From contig NC_080164.1 in the NCBI RefSeq assembly GCF_950295315.1, forward strand, positions 6,952,082 through 7,016,081: 64,000 nt of DNA. Reading direction: 5' to 3'. A model generated the notes under the pieces. It searched no databases, had not been told where the DNA came from, and saw only the letters and a list, made by a program, of their open reading frames with translations. Source of the DNA: Erinaceus europaeus (lineage: Eukaryota > Chordata > Mammalia > Eulipotyphla > Erinaceidae). The first letter of the stretch is position 1. The number at the start of each line of letters is the position of its first letter. Below, in pieces: positions 11,180 through 20,769 of this stretch. Made by a program: the position numbers and the translations under genes.

Positions 11180-11345
11180 GGTCTAGGGATCCAGCATAAT
11201 GGTTCTGCAAAAGACTTTTCATCCCTCTGAGGCTCTGAGGTCCAGGTTCAATTCCCAGCACCAACATAAGCCAGAGTTGAGCAGGGCTCTGATCTCTCTC
11301 TGTGTATCTTCCTCTCTCACAAGGAAGATTTTTTTTTAAAAAATT
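11180..11345 (+). repeat. SINE D copy, forward
   Basis: CAGCATAATGGTTCTGCAAA head, CCAGGTTCAATTCCCAGCAC B-box region and AGCCAGAGTTGAGCAGGGCT tail. Confidence 0.7.
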
Positions 11346-11352
11346 GAGTTTT

Positions 11353-11359
<7 letters not shown>

Positions 11360-11393
<34 letters not shown>
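11360..11393. repeat. (TA)n microsatellite
   Basis: Pure TA dinucleotide run followed by poly-T. Confidence 0.95.
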
Positions 11394-11396
<3 letters not shown>

Positions 11397-11775
11397 TTTT
11401 AAATAAGCCAAATAATTTCATTCCTTCCCCATCTCCCCAAGTTTTTCTGTGCTGGTTCAAGTCTACAAAAATCATCTATCTTCACACTGTGCTCACAATT
11501 TGATTTTAGGGGATTCAAACCCAAACCTAATTTTTTGGTTTTATGATGAACCTCAAACTCAGTTCAGGAGAGTCAAGACTGTCGTTCTGTCCCTATTTTG
11601 TTGTGAAAACATGGACAGAGACATGAAAGGGATGTTCCAAAGAGCCACACACAGACTTAACAACACAGGAGCCCTATGTCAGTTACCAAGTAGGAAACAA
11701 CCACTTTTATTTCTCTTTACGAGCTCAAGGGCATTGGGTGGTATCACATTGCACTTAGGTGTTTTCTTTTGTCTC

Positions 11776-11788
11776 TCTCTCTCTCTTC

Positions 11789-11821
<33 letters not shown>

Positions 11822-11888
11822 TCTCTCTCTCTCTTTCTCTTCCTTACCCTCACAGGAATTACCTTTTTTTTTTTTTTTTTTTTTTTTT
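11776..11888. repeat. (CT)n tract and poly-T
   Basis: CT-rich run to about 11841, then a homopolymeric T tract at about 11864-11888. Confidence 0.9.
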
Positions 11889-12336
11889 GCCATTATGTCT
11901 GAGTGTTAGCTTGTGCACCAAGATAGTACCATAGGCAGAAAGGGTGGGTCTTGTGTTCGGAGAGCTGTACCCCTGGCCTCTATTCATTCCAGCGCCTTCA
12001 AGGCCAGGAGTGCTGTGTGGCTGTGGATGGGAAAAAGGGAAGTGGAGTATACAAAGACTGGAGAGTTTGTAGAGCTCAGGCTGAAGTGGTCCCCAAGGTG
12101 GAAGACAGCTCCTGTGAACAGGGTACAGGAGTGTCTCTGTGATAGGCAGAGTGTGGGTTAGTGAGGGCAGGAAGTGGCGCAGGAGCGCAGCTGCCTCTGG
12201 GTGTGTCAGGAGAGGTGTTGGGCCAGGCTGTGGCCTTGAAAGGAGGTGCTGTGTTCTTTGATCTTGGGTGAGGTTCTTAGCATCTGAGCTCTGTTTCCTT
12301 TCCTGTAAAATGAAGATGAAGCCTACCTTATCATTG

Positions 12337-12367
12337 AAATAATAATAATAATAATAATAATAATAAT
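12337..12367. repeat. (AAT)n microsatellite
   Basis: About ten AAT/ATA triplets. Confidence 0.95.
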
Positions 12368-12577
12368 TCATCTTTAGGAAAACATGTGGGTCCCCTTACC
12401 TTCTAATTGCTAAAGACTATGGAGTGGGCTGAGTCTAGGGGAAAGGGCAAACAGTAGCTGCAGACCTTACAGCACGCAGGGGGTCCTCCTAAAGCCTTCT
12501 CTCCCCAGCCTTCTCCTTCAGGACTTAAAACCACCTCCTGCAGCCTGGGGTTAGAACACTCAGTTGTTCTTATTCCT

Positions 12578-12855
12578 CTCTTCCTCCTCCTCCTCCTCCT
12601 CCTCCTCCTCCTCCTCCTCCTCCTCCTCCTCCTCCTCCTCCTCCTCCTCCTCCTCCTCCTCCTCCTCCTCCTTCTTCTTCCTCTTCCTCTTCCTCCTCGT
12701 CCTCTTTCTCTTCCTCCTCCTCCTCCTCCTCCTCCTTCTTCTTCCTCTTCCTCTTCCTCCTCGTCCTCTTTCTCTTCCTCCTCCTCCTCCTCCTCCTCCT
12801 TCCTCTTCCTCTTCCTCTTCCTCCTCGTCCTCTTTCTCTTCCTCCTCCTCCTCTT
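12578..12855. repeat. (CCT)n polypyrimidine array with internal longer repeats
   Basis: About 280 bases with pyrimidines on the plus strand apart from a few G. It starts as pure CCT, then alternates with a longer unit containing CTCCTCGTCCTCTTTCTCTT, present three times. The poly-Ser and poly-Glu/Arg frames across it reflect the triplet repeat only. Confidence 0.95.
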
Positions 12856-12919
12856 TTGCTTCCACTGTTACTTCTGGGGCTCTGTGCTGGCGCTGAAAAT
12901 TCACTGCTCTTGGCAGCCA

Positions 12920-13150
12920 TTTTTTTTTCTCCATTTTATTGGCTAGGACAGAGAAATTGAGAGGAGGGGACGGAGAGATAAAGAGAGAGAAAGGCACCTG
13001 CAGACCTGCTTCAGTGCTTGTGAAGAAGCATCCCCCTACCGGTGGGGAATGAGAGGGGGCTCAAACCTGGATTTTTGTGCTGGTCCTTGTGCTTTAGTGC
13101 TATGTACACTTAGCCAGGTGTGCCACCCCTTGCTACCCGCCCCCACCAAT
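12920..13150 (-). repeat. SINE A-related copy, old, reverse
   Basis: TTTTATTGGCTAGGACAGAG, GGCACCTGCAGACCTGCTTC, ACCGGTGGGGAATGAGAGGG, CTCAAACCTGG (reversed B box) and CACTTAGCCAGGTGTGCCAC, in the reverse-strand order of the family. Confidence 0.65.
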
Positions 13151-13530
13151 TGTTCTGTAAAAGAGGAAGAAGGGTCCAGTGCTAGCTCGTCTGGGAGTCT
13201 CCTGCCCTACCGTGTGCGTGCTCCTCAGGTACGAGCACTGGGGGAAGCTCTGGTGCCGCGACGTCTCACTCTCCATCTCCTCTCCGACATTCTGTCAAGA
13301 GTAGAAAGAAAGGTGGGAGCAGTGAGTGACTTGGAAGGGCCCAGGTCCCCACACGGGAGTGCTGGGGGCAGCTGCAGTGCAGGGCTGTCTCTCCCGCCTC
13401 TGTCTCTGTTTCTCTCCTTCCATTTGGACACGTCTTCTGGAATGGGTGAACCCTGGGACACAAGACAATGGAAAGAATGAACAAGGTGGCCTACGAGAGC
13501 TGAAACCATACATGAGTGAGGCCCTGGCAA

Positions 13531-15252
13531 CACACCACACACACCACACACCAGACACATACCACACACATACCACACACACCACACACCACACACACAC
13601 CACACACACCACACACACCAGACACACACCACACACAACCACACAGACACACTACACACACCACACATCATACACACCACACATCACACACACCACACAC
13701 ACACCACATACACCAGACACACACCACACACATACACACCACACACACACCACACACACACCACACACACACCACGCACACCAGACACACACCACACACA
13801 ACCACACAGACACACTACACACACCACACATCATACCACACAACACACACACCACACACACCAGACACACAACACACACAGACACACCACACACACACCA
13901 CATACACCAGACACACACCACACACACACCACACATACACACCACACACACACCAGACACACACCACACACAACCACACAGACACACTACACACACCACA
14001 CATCATACCACACAACACACACACCACACACACCAGACACACACCACACACAGACACACCACACACACCACACATCATACACACCACACATCACGCACAC
14101 CACACACACACCACATACACCAGACACACACCACACACATACACACCACACACCACACACACACCAGACACACACCACACACAACCACACAGACACACTA
14201 CACACACCACACATCATACCACACAACACACACACCACACACACCAGACACACCACACATCATGCACACCACACATCACACACACCACACACACACACCA
14301 CATACACCAGACACACACCACACACACCACACACATACACACCACACACCACACACACACCAGACACACACCACACACAACCACACAGACACACTACACA
14401 CACCACACATCATACCACATAACACACATACCACACACACCAGACACACCACACACACCACACATCATGCACACCACACATCACACACACCACACACACA
14501 CACCACATACACCAGACACACACCACACACACCACACACATACACACCACACACACACCAGACACACACCACACACAACCACACAGACACACTACACACA
14601 CCACACATCATACCACACAACACACATACCACACACACCAGACACACCACACACACCACACATCACACACACACCACACACACACCACATACACCAGACA
14701 CACACCACACACACACCACACACACACCACACCACACACACACCACACCACACACACACACCACACCACATTCACCACACCACACACCACACGCTCACCA
14801 CACCACACATATACACACACCACACATCACACCACAAACACACCATACCACACACACCACAAACACAACACACACACACAAACACCACACACATACTACA
14901 CACACTACACACACCAAAGCACACACACCACACTAACCACACACACCACACCACACACTACACACACACTACACACACCAAACTACACACACACCACAAT
15001 ACACACACCAAACTACACACACACCACACCACACACATTCACACCATACACACACACACACCATACACACACACACCACACCACACACACCACACACACC
15101 AAACTACACACACACCACACCACACACACTACACACACTCACACCACACACACACACTACACACACCTAACCACACACACACCACACCTCACATACCACA
15201 CACACACTACTCACACACACCACACACTCACACCACACACATACACCCCTCA
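13531..15252. repeat. 1.7-kb CA-rich satellite-like array with higher-order pattern
   Basis: CA dinucleotides organised into CCACACACA units with recurring marker variants. AACCACACAGACACACTAC starts at 13637, 13800, 13972, 14183, 14379 and 14577, spacings of about 163, 172, 211, 196 and 198 bases. This suggests segmental amplification of a block of roughly 160-210 bp. The right third (14.75-15.25 kb) lacks the marker. His/Thr-rich frames up to 583 codons on the plus strand, and Val/Cys-rich ones on the minus strand, are composition artefacts. Confidence 0.95.
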
Positions 15253-15506
15253 CAGGACTCCTTTTAGATACAAGATTTAAGCTTGCCCGTTAAATAGATC
15301 ATAAAGGAGTCATGTCTTGTCTAACCTTGTGCTGGAAAGTCTAGTGCTTTATCCACTGTGCCACCTCTTGGACCACCGAAGTCTTCCTTTTTTTTTTACA
15401 GCTCTTCAAGCTCTATTTTATTTGCTAGATGGGAAGCTGCCCAGTTGATGAATATTTGAATAAAGTTCATGAGAGTGTGAGCATGTACTCAGTTGAAGTT
15501 TCTTTT

Positions 15507-15795
15507 TTAAAAATATTTATTTTATTTATTTATTCCCTTTTGTTACCCTTGTTTGTTGTTTTATTGTTGTAGTTATTATTGTTGTCGTCGTTGTTGGATA
15601 GGACAGAGAGACATGGAGAGAGGAGGGGAAGACAGAGAGGGGGAGAGAAAGACAGACACCTGCAGACCTGCTTCACCGCCTGGGAAGCGACTCCCCTGCA
15701 GGTGGGGAGCCGGGGGTTCGAACCGGGATCCTTATGCCGGTCCTTGTGCTTTGCGCCACCTGCGCTTAAGCCGCTGCGCTACCGCCCGACTCCCA
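15507..15795 (-). repeat. SINE A copy with exact TSD
   Basis: Minus-strand SINE A: A-tail, GGATAGGACAGAGAGACATG, GACACCTGCAGACCTGCTTC, GCAGGTGGGGAGCCGG, GGTTCGAACCGGGATCC (B box) and a CGCTACCGCCCGACTCCC head. GAAGTTTCTTTT flanks it at 15495-15506 and 15796-15807. Confidence 0.88.
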
Positions 15796-15909
15796 GAAGT
15801 TTCTTTTGTAACAGATGAATAGTTCAAGTCTAAGTCTACTCCGTCCTCAGAACTCTGTCTGGTCCCTATCACGGCAGAATAGTATTGTTTCATTGAATGG
15901 AGATTTTGT

Positions 15910-16125
15910 TATTATTATTATCATTATTATGGTATGGCCACCAGGGTTATTGCTGGGCTAAGTGCCGGCACTGTAAGTCCATCACTCCCTGTCGCCAATT
16001 TTTCCTTTTTTTTTTCTTTTTCTTTTTCTTTTTTTCTTTTACTTGGTAGGTCAGAGAGAAATTGAGATGCTGGAGGGAGAGAGAAAGGCAGACACTTACA
16101 GACCTGCTTCATTGCTTGGGGAATG
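15910..16125 (-). repeat. SINE A long-form copy, reverse, left arm of an inverted pair
   Basis: CCAGGGTTATTGCTGGGCTA (tail extension of long-form SINE A), GGTCAGAGAGAAATTGAGAT, CAGACACTTACAGACCTGCT. The tRNA-like head is missing: the copy stops near 16125 and runs into an opposite-strand copy. Confidence 0.75.
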
Positions 16126-16129
16126 GGCC

Positions 16130-16378
16130 AAGTCTTTGGTTCTCACCTGCAGGGGGAAATTTTCACAAGCGGTGAAACAGTGCTACTTTATCTTTCTCTC
16201 CCCCTCTCTGCCTTTCCCTCCTCTCTCCATTTTTCTCTGTCCTATCCAACAACAATAATAACAACAACGATAAACAACAAGGGCAACAAAAGGGAAAAAA
16301 TAGCCTCCAGGAAGAGTGGATTCACAGTGCAGGCACCAAGTGCCAGCAATAACCCTGGAAGCAAAAAAAAAAAAAAAA
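16130..16378 (+). repeat. SINE A long-form copy, forward, right arm of an inverted pair
   Basis: Starts in the middle of the element (CACCTGCAGGGGGAAATTTT), then GGTGAAACAGTGCTAC, the CT-rich block, TGTCCTATCCAACAACAATA, AGGGCAACAAAAGGG, GTGCAGGCACCAAGTGCCAG and poly-A. The tRNA-like head is missing here too. Confidence 0.78.
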
Positions 16379-16589
16379 AAGAACATTCTTTGGGTCTTAA
16401 AAGGGCATTTGGCTCAACTACTTCTAGTGACTCTGACACTTCCTACAGAAAAATTTTAACGAAGTCCTTTTTTTTTTTTTTTTCCTTTTTGAAAAGGAAT
16501 AGAGATTTACCTAGGAAAGGCATCTGATAAAAGCAGAATGTGGACTTGTGCAGGCAAGGGGTCTGTCTATAACTGAGTGTCTTAATCTC

Positions 16590-16599
16590 TTGGAACCTC

Positions 16600-16639
<40 letters not shown>

Positions 16640-16762
16640 TTACCAGAGCACTGCTGAGCTCTGGCTTATGGTGGTGTGTGTGTGGTTTTGAACCTGGAAC
16701 TTTAGAGCCTCAGGCATGAGAATCTCTTTGCATAACCGTTATGCTATCTACTCCCACCCAGA
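16590..16762 (-). repeat. SINE D copy, reverse, with (TTTA)n tail
   Basis: (TTTA)n at about 16602-16641 is the 3' tail. TACCAGAGCACTGCTGAGCT, GGTTTTGAACCTGGAACTT and GCCTCAGGCATGAGAATCTC follow. Confidence 0.75.
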
Positions 16763-16769
16763 ACCTTAT

Positions 16770-18299
16770 TATTTTCATCTGCAAAATGGGTCATTGAAAA
16801 AAAAAACCACAAAGACTGAACAAAGACCAAAGATTATGATCCAGTTAGATTTCCTTGAATAGAATTAGCAGATTCCAAACTCCTCTGCAAGAGCTGAGGG
16901 AGAGAATGAACAGAGGAGGAATCCTTTATTATTTTTATTGGTACATATTGCAATATAGCCAACATTTAGCCCCTTGACAGTTTTCTGTGTTTCCTGCCCC
17001 CCTCAAAAAATCCAGCTGTAAGCCAGTCATGTAACTCAGTGGCAGAATGCTTCCCTCTTAGGAAGGTTCAAAAAAAAAAAAAGGCTAAAATCCAGCTGCA
17101 GAGTCACACCTTGTTTTTGAAATGTATGGAGGAAGTGTGAAATGAACTCAAGAACCCAGTTTCCCCACCAGAGCTCCAAATGTCACTGAATGTGTTAAAT
17201 CAAAGGGTCCTGCTAGTTTGGCTTCACTTCCTTTAGACTCAAAGATAGTCCCTGTGTTTTGCGAAAGGGGTCTCTGATTCCCCATTTGTTCCACAAGCAT
17301 AACTTATCTTCTTGTAGCCAATTCCACAAATTAGTATTCACACCAGGATCACAGGTAGTTACCGTCTCAGAGTTACAGAAGGTGACCTTTTAGATGGTTA
17401 TTCAAGTCCCTTTGTAATTATTGAAGAGAAATGCCAGTGGTATCCTTAGAATGTTTATGGCTTTTAAAACATTAGCTCAGGAAAGCAAAATCTGGAGCAG
17501 GAAATCTATGGAAGAGTATATACCCTTAATTTGACTACTTAACTTGTCTTGGACTTGGTGAAAGCTTTGGTGGTTGCATAATACATAATTTAGGTGGGAA
17601 GTGTGGCAACTTACACACACCATGTATGGCTAAGAAATACATAGACAAAGTCACGGGATGCCTTATGTTTTTGTAAAAGGCTCTTAAATCACTAAAGGAC
17701 CCTAAGCCATCTCTTGAAAAAAAAAAAAACTAGTGAATGAATAATGTTTGCTGGTGTTCATTTGCCTTGTTTAGGCCAGGGCTTTATGCTTTTTGCAAGG
17801 AATTCCCTGCTCTTTAGGACCCAGGGTTCAGTGGAACTATTGGTTTTTGTCATTCTGAGGGTGATATTTACACCCTGTAAAAAGCAGAGAAATCAGCTTA
17901 TAAGCAAGGAAGGATGGCAAGAGGCATCTCCTGTGTACCCTCCTCCCACAGTGCCATGAAGTCAGAAGTACTACTGTCTGCATCTGATGCCCAGAGAGTC
18001 CAGACTCGAAGGGGCTGCGGTGCCCAGAAACCATATTGCCCTTCCATCTGCTTTGATATATCTAGAAGATCTTGCAGGATGGGGGATAGGGGGTGGTGGT
18101 GGTGGGGTGAACTCTGCTACTCAGACCGCCACCTCCTCCTGGCAGAGCACCCCCCCAGGCTTGTTTTCTTTGGCTCCCTCATTAATGAGTTCCACAGAAC
18201 AATGCTAAGTCTAGTTATGCAGCCTTAATTGGTTTAGTTACAGCTAGATAATTCCTTTTTTCTTCTCCTGGAGTCCTCTTGGTTTAAAGACATTTTAGC
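16770..18299. other. Low-repeat sequence upstream of MSGN1
   Basis: I recognise no SINE, LINE or LTR here apart from short A-runs, in contrast to most of the window. It holds a TCF/LEF-like CTTTGAT at 18051-18057, a SOX-like AACAAT near 18200 and homeodomain-like ATTAAT and TTAATT motifs at 18180-18235. Their role is inferred from position. No convincing exon is seen. Confidence 0.45.
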
Positions 18300-18330
18300 T
18301 GGAAGATGCTAATTATCAGTGAGGAGAAAG

Positions 18331-18338
18331 TGACACCT
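18331..18338 (+). promoter_or_regulatory. Candidate T-box half site
   Basis: TGACACCT is one base from the T-box core TCACACCT and lies about 180 bases upstream of the MSGN1 ATG. Tbx6 directly activates Msgn1 in mouse, so the position fits. The match is short and could be chance. Confidence 0.35.
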
Positions 18339-18372
18339 AAGAGTTCATCTCCCATCTTGGTCCTTGGTGTCT

Positions 18373-18380
18373 CCTTTGAA
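18373..18380 (+). promoter_or_regulatory. Candidate TCF/LEF site
   Basis: CCTTTGAA fits the CTTTG(A/T)(A/T) core for TCF/LEF and lies about 140 bases upstream of the start codon. Wnt3a/LEF-TCF control of Msgn1 is established in mouse; function of this motif is inference. A second, better-matching motif is CTTTGAT at 18051-18057. Confidence 0.35.
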
Positions 18381-18415
18381 CTCCCTTGTTCCCACTTCAT
18401 CACTTCCCCCACCAT

Positions 18416-18423
18416 CATAAAAG
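18416..18423 (+). promoter_or_regulatory. TATA-like element of MSGN1
   Basis: CATAAAAG lies 100 bases upstream of the ATG. If used, transcription would start near 18445-18450, giving a 5' UTR of about 70 bases, short but plausible for this intronless gene. No better TATA match lies nearby. Confidence 0.45.
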
Positions 18424-18515
18424 AGAGTTCTGCCCAGGCCTGGCGGCAGGACTTTCTCACTTGGGCAGGGAGAGAAAAAGAGAGCCCGGTGTCCCTCTGC
18501 AGTTGTCTCTCAGGC

Positions 18516-19100
18516 ATGGACAACCTACGAGAGACCTTCCTCAGCTTGGAAGCTGGCTCGGGCTCCTCCGATAGCCCTGGCCTGCTATCCTCCTGGGACT
18601 GGAAAGCCGGGCCTGGTCCCTTTGAGCTGAACCAGGCCTCTCCTGCTCACAGCCTGTCGCCCGCCCCGTCGCTGGAGTCCTATTCTTCCTCCCCCTGTGC
18701 TGGGGTGACGAGCCTGTCCTGTGGGCACGGAGCTACCGGCACTGTAGGCAGCAACGATGTCTGCAGTGACCAAGGGCCGGGTGACCTGGTGGAGGTGGAC
18801 TATAATATGTTGGCTTTCCAGCCTGCCTATCTGCAGGGCCCTGGGGCCCCCAAGGCCCAGAAGGGCACCAAAGTCAGGATGTCTGTCCAGCGGAGACGGA
18901 AGGCCAGTGAGAGGGAGAAGCTCCGGATGAGGACCTTGGCGGATGCCCTGCACACCCTCAGGAATTACCTGCCGCCAGTCTACAGCCAGAGGGGCCAGCC
19001 ACTCACCAAAATCCAGACACTCAAGTACACCATCAAATACATCCGGGAGCTCACAGACCTGCTCAACAGTGGCAGAGAGCCCAGGGCCCAGAGCAGCTGA
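18516..19100 (+). CDS. MSGN1: Mesogenin 1, bHLH transcription factor of presomitic mesoderm
   Basis: Single-exon gene encoding 194 residues, against 193 for the human protein as I recall it. Mesogenin 1 is a nuclear bHLH factor acting with E proteins at E-boxes. It drives presomitic mesoderm differentiation downstream of Wnt and Tbx6. The start [12 protein letters not shown] is the family N-terminus, and the ATG has G at -3 and G at +4. The frame stays open 70 codons further upstream, but that part is promoter DNA. The Ser/Pro-rich N-terminal half (about 1-85) is variable. [13 protein letters not shown] (91-103) is a conserved stretch. The basic region is about 121-139 ([15 protein letters not shown]134 sits at the E-box-contact glutamate position). 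Helix 1, the loop ([13 protein letters not shown]) and helix 2 (to about 184) follow. [10 protein letters not shown] carries Arg177 where I recall Gly in other mammals. The frame is intact with TGA at 19098-19100. A minisatellite starts at the next base. Confidence 0.97.
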   Translation: MDNLRETFLSLEAGSGSSDSPGLLSSWDWKAGPGPFELNQASPAHSLSPAPSLESYSSSPCAGVTSLSCGHGATGTVGSNDVCSDQGPGDLVEVDYNMLAFQPAYLQGPGAPKAQKGTKVRMSVQRRRKASEREKLRMRTLADALHTLRNYLPPVYSQRGQPLTKIQTLKYTIKYIRELTDLLNSGREPRAQSS

Positions 19101-20207
19101 ACCCCAGGAGCTGCACCCCCACAGGAGAGCTCTGCCCAACTCCCAGGACAGCACCTGGACCCCAGGGCTGCACCCCTGCAGGAGAGCTCTGCCCAACTCC
19201 CAGGACAGCACCTGGACACCAGAAGTTGCACCCCTGCAGGAGAGCTCTGCCCAACTCCCAGGACAGCACCTGGACCCCAGGACTGCACCCCTGCAGGAGA
19301 GCTCTGCCCAGCTCCCAGGACAGCACCGGGACCCCAGGGCTGCACCCCTGCAGGAGAACTCTGCCTGGCTCCCAGGACAGCACCAGGACCCCAGGGCTGC
19401 ACCCCTGCAGGAGAACTCTGCCTGGCTCCCAGGACAGCACCTGGACCCCAGGACTGCACCCCTGCAGGAGAGCTCTGCTCAGCTCCCAGGACAGCACCGG
19501 GACCTCAGGACTGCACCCCTGCAGGAGTACTCTGCTTAGCTCCCAGGACAGCACCTGGACCCCAGAAGCTTCACCCCTGCAGGAGAGCTCTGTTCAGTTC
19601 CCTGGACAGCACCTGGACCCCAGGACTGCACCCCTGCAGGAGAGCTCTGCCCGGCTCCCGGGACAGCACCTGGACCCCAGAAGCTGCACCCCTGCAGGAG
19701 AACTCTGCCTGGCTCCCAGGATAGCACCTGGACCCCAGGGCTGCACCCATGCGGGAGAGCTCTGCCCGGCTCCCAGGACAGCACCTGGACCCCAGGACTG
19801 TACCCCTGCAGTAGAACTCTGTTCAGCTCCCCGGACAGCACCTGGACCCCAGGAGCTGCACCCTTGCAGTAGAGCTCTGTTCAGCTCCCTGGACAGCACC
19901 TGGACCCAGGAGCTGCACCCCTGCAGGAGAACTCTGTTCAGCTCCCCGGACAGCACCTGGACCCCAGGACTGCACCCCTGCAGGAGAACTCTGTTCAGCT
20001 CCCCGGACAGCACCTGGACCCCAGGACTGCACCCCTGCAGGAGAGCTCTGTTCAGCTCCCTGGACAGCACCTGGATCCCAGGACTGCACCCCTGCAGGAG
20101 AACTCTGTTCAGCTCCCCGGACAGCACCTGGACCCCAGGAGCTGCACCCCTGCAGGAGAACTCTGCCTGGCTCCCAGGACAGCAGCTCCCAGGACAGCAG
20201 CACACAA
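19101..20207. repeat. 57-bp minisatellite abutting the MSGN1 stop codon
   Basis: About 18 tandem units, mostly 57 bp with some 60-bp variants, each built on CAGGACAGCACCTGGACCCC, GGCTGCACCCCTGCAGGAG and a variable AGCTCTGCCCAACTCC block. The first unit begins directly after TGA. Variants cluster: GCCCAACTCCC near the gene, GCCTGGCTCCC in the middle, GTTCAGCTCCCCGG towards the far end, which indicates local block duplication. Unit length divisible by 3 keeps several frames open (331 codons from 19226 plus strand; minus frames too), but nothing suggests translation. It should lie in the MSGN1 3' UTR. Confidence 0.95.
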
Positions 20208-20455
20208 CCGTGATCTGTTAGGTTATCTGTGCAAAGTTCCAAGGGATTTCCCACTGGCCTGGCTGCAACTCAGGTTCACTGTATGTTCAGAGGAGCTGGT
20301 ATTTTAACTGCCAGCTCTCCCATTTCTCAGCAGCCTCACCCTTGGCAAAGAGACAGTTGACTTTGCCCTGCTCTGTCTGTTGAAAAGGTATTTTGAAGTG
20401 GCAACGACTTCCAATACATTCCTCTTCTCCCTCTCCCCCTCCCCTTCCCTGCTGA

Positions 20456-20461
20456 CATAAA
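20456..20461 (+). promoter_or_regulatory. Weak polyadenylation signal candidate for MSGN1
   Basis: CATAAA, a rare variant hexamer, is the closest signal-like sequence after the minisatellite. No AATAAA or ATTAAA was found between the stop codon and here. If used, the 3' UTR would be about 1.4 kb, mostly minisatellite. Confidence 0.2.
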
Positions 20462-20538
20462 ATCATTACAACGAATCATCTGTGTGATGTCCACTGACTG
20501 GGAACGATCTGTGTCAAGTAAAAGGCTGTGGGGTTCCT

Positions 20539-20599
<61 letters not shown>

Positions 20600-20600
20600 G
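20539..20600. repeat. (GT)n microsatellite
   Basis: GT run of about 60 bases with a single interruption (TTTG). Confidence 0.95.
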
Positions 20601-20644
20601 AGTGAGTGAAATCACAGCTTTATTTATATAAAGGTCCAAAACTA

Positions 20645-20768
20645 AAGGGCTGAGAGGACAGCATAATGATTATGCAAAAGGCTTTAATGTCAGAGGCTCT
20701 GGGGGTCCCAGGTTTGACCCCTAGCACCACCATAAGCCAGAGTTGAGCAGTGCTCCGGTTTAAAAAAG
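20645..20768 (+). repeat. SINE D copy, forward
   Basis: CAGCATAATGATTATGCAAA head, CCCAGGTTTGACCCCTAGCA B-box region and CCAGAGTTGAGCAGTGCTCC tail. Confidence 0.75.
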
Positions 20769-20769
20769 G

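Noticed and set aside
12560..12997. Poly-Ser, poly-Glu/Arg and poly-Gly frames
   Set aside because: Triplet repeat translation; no flanking coding signal.
13531..15252. CRISPR-like array from regularly spaced markers
   Set aside because: Spacers are themselves CA repeat, spacing is uneven and the genome is mammalian.
13326..15267. Open frames of 536 and 583 codons, His/Thr-rich, on the plus strand
   Set aside because: They lie wholly inside the CA array; CA repeats contain no stop codons in any frame, and there is no domain or composition of a real protein.
15553..15822. Recurrent Arg/Glu-rich peptides (such as MERGGEDREG) and their antisense counterparts across the window
   Set aside because: Translations of SINE A; they recur at every copy.
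18306..18515. In-frame extension of MSGN1 to an upstream ATG at 18306
   Set aside because: The family N-terminus is [10 protein letters not shown] at 18516. The extension overlaps the TATA-like and TCF/T-box motifs and has no protein-like conservation I know of.
1..18515. GEN1 exons upstream of MSGN1, as expected from human gene order
   Set aside because: No sequence resembling a GEN1 exon was recognised; the gene probably lies beyond the window start.
18943..20254. Frames up to 331 codons in the minisatellite and antisense to MSGN1
   Set aside because: The 57-bp unit is a multiple of three, so any stop-free frame stays open. Nothing else supports translation.
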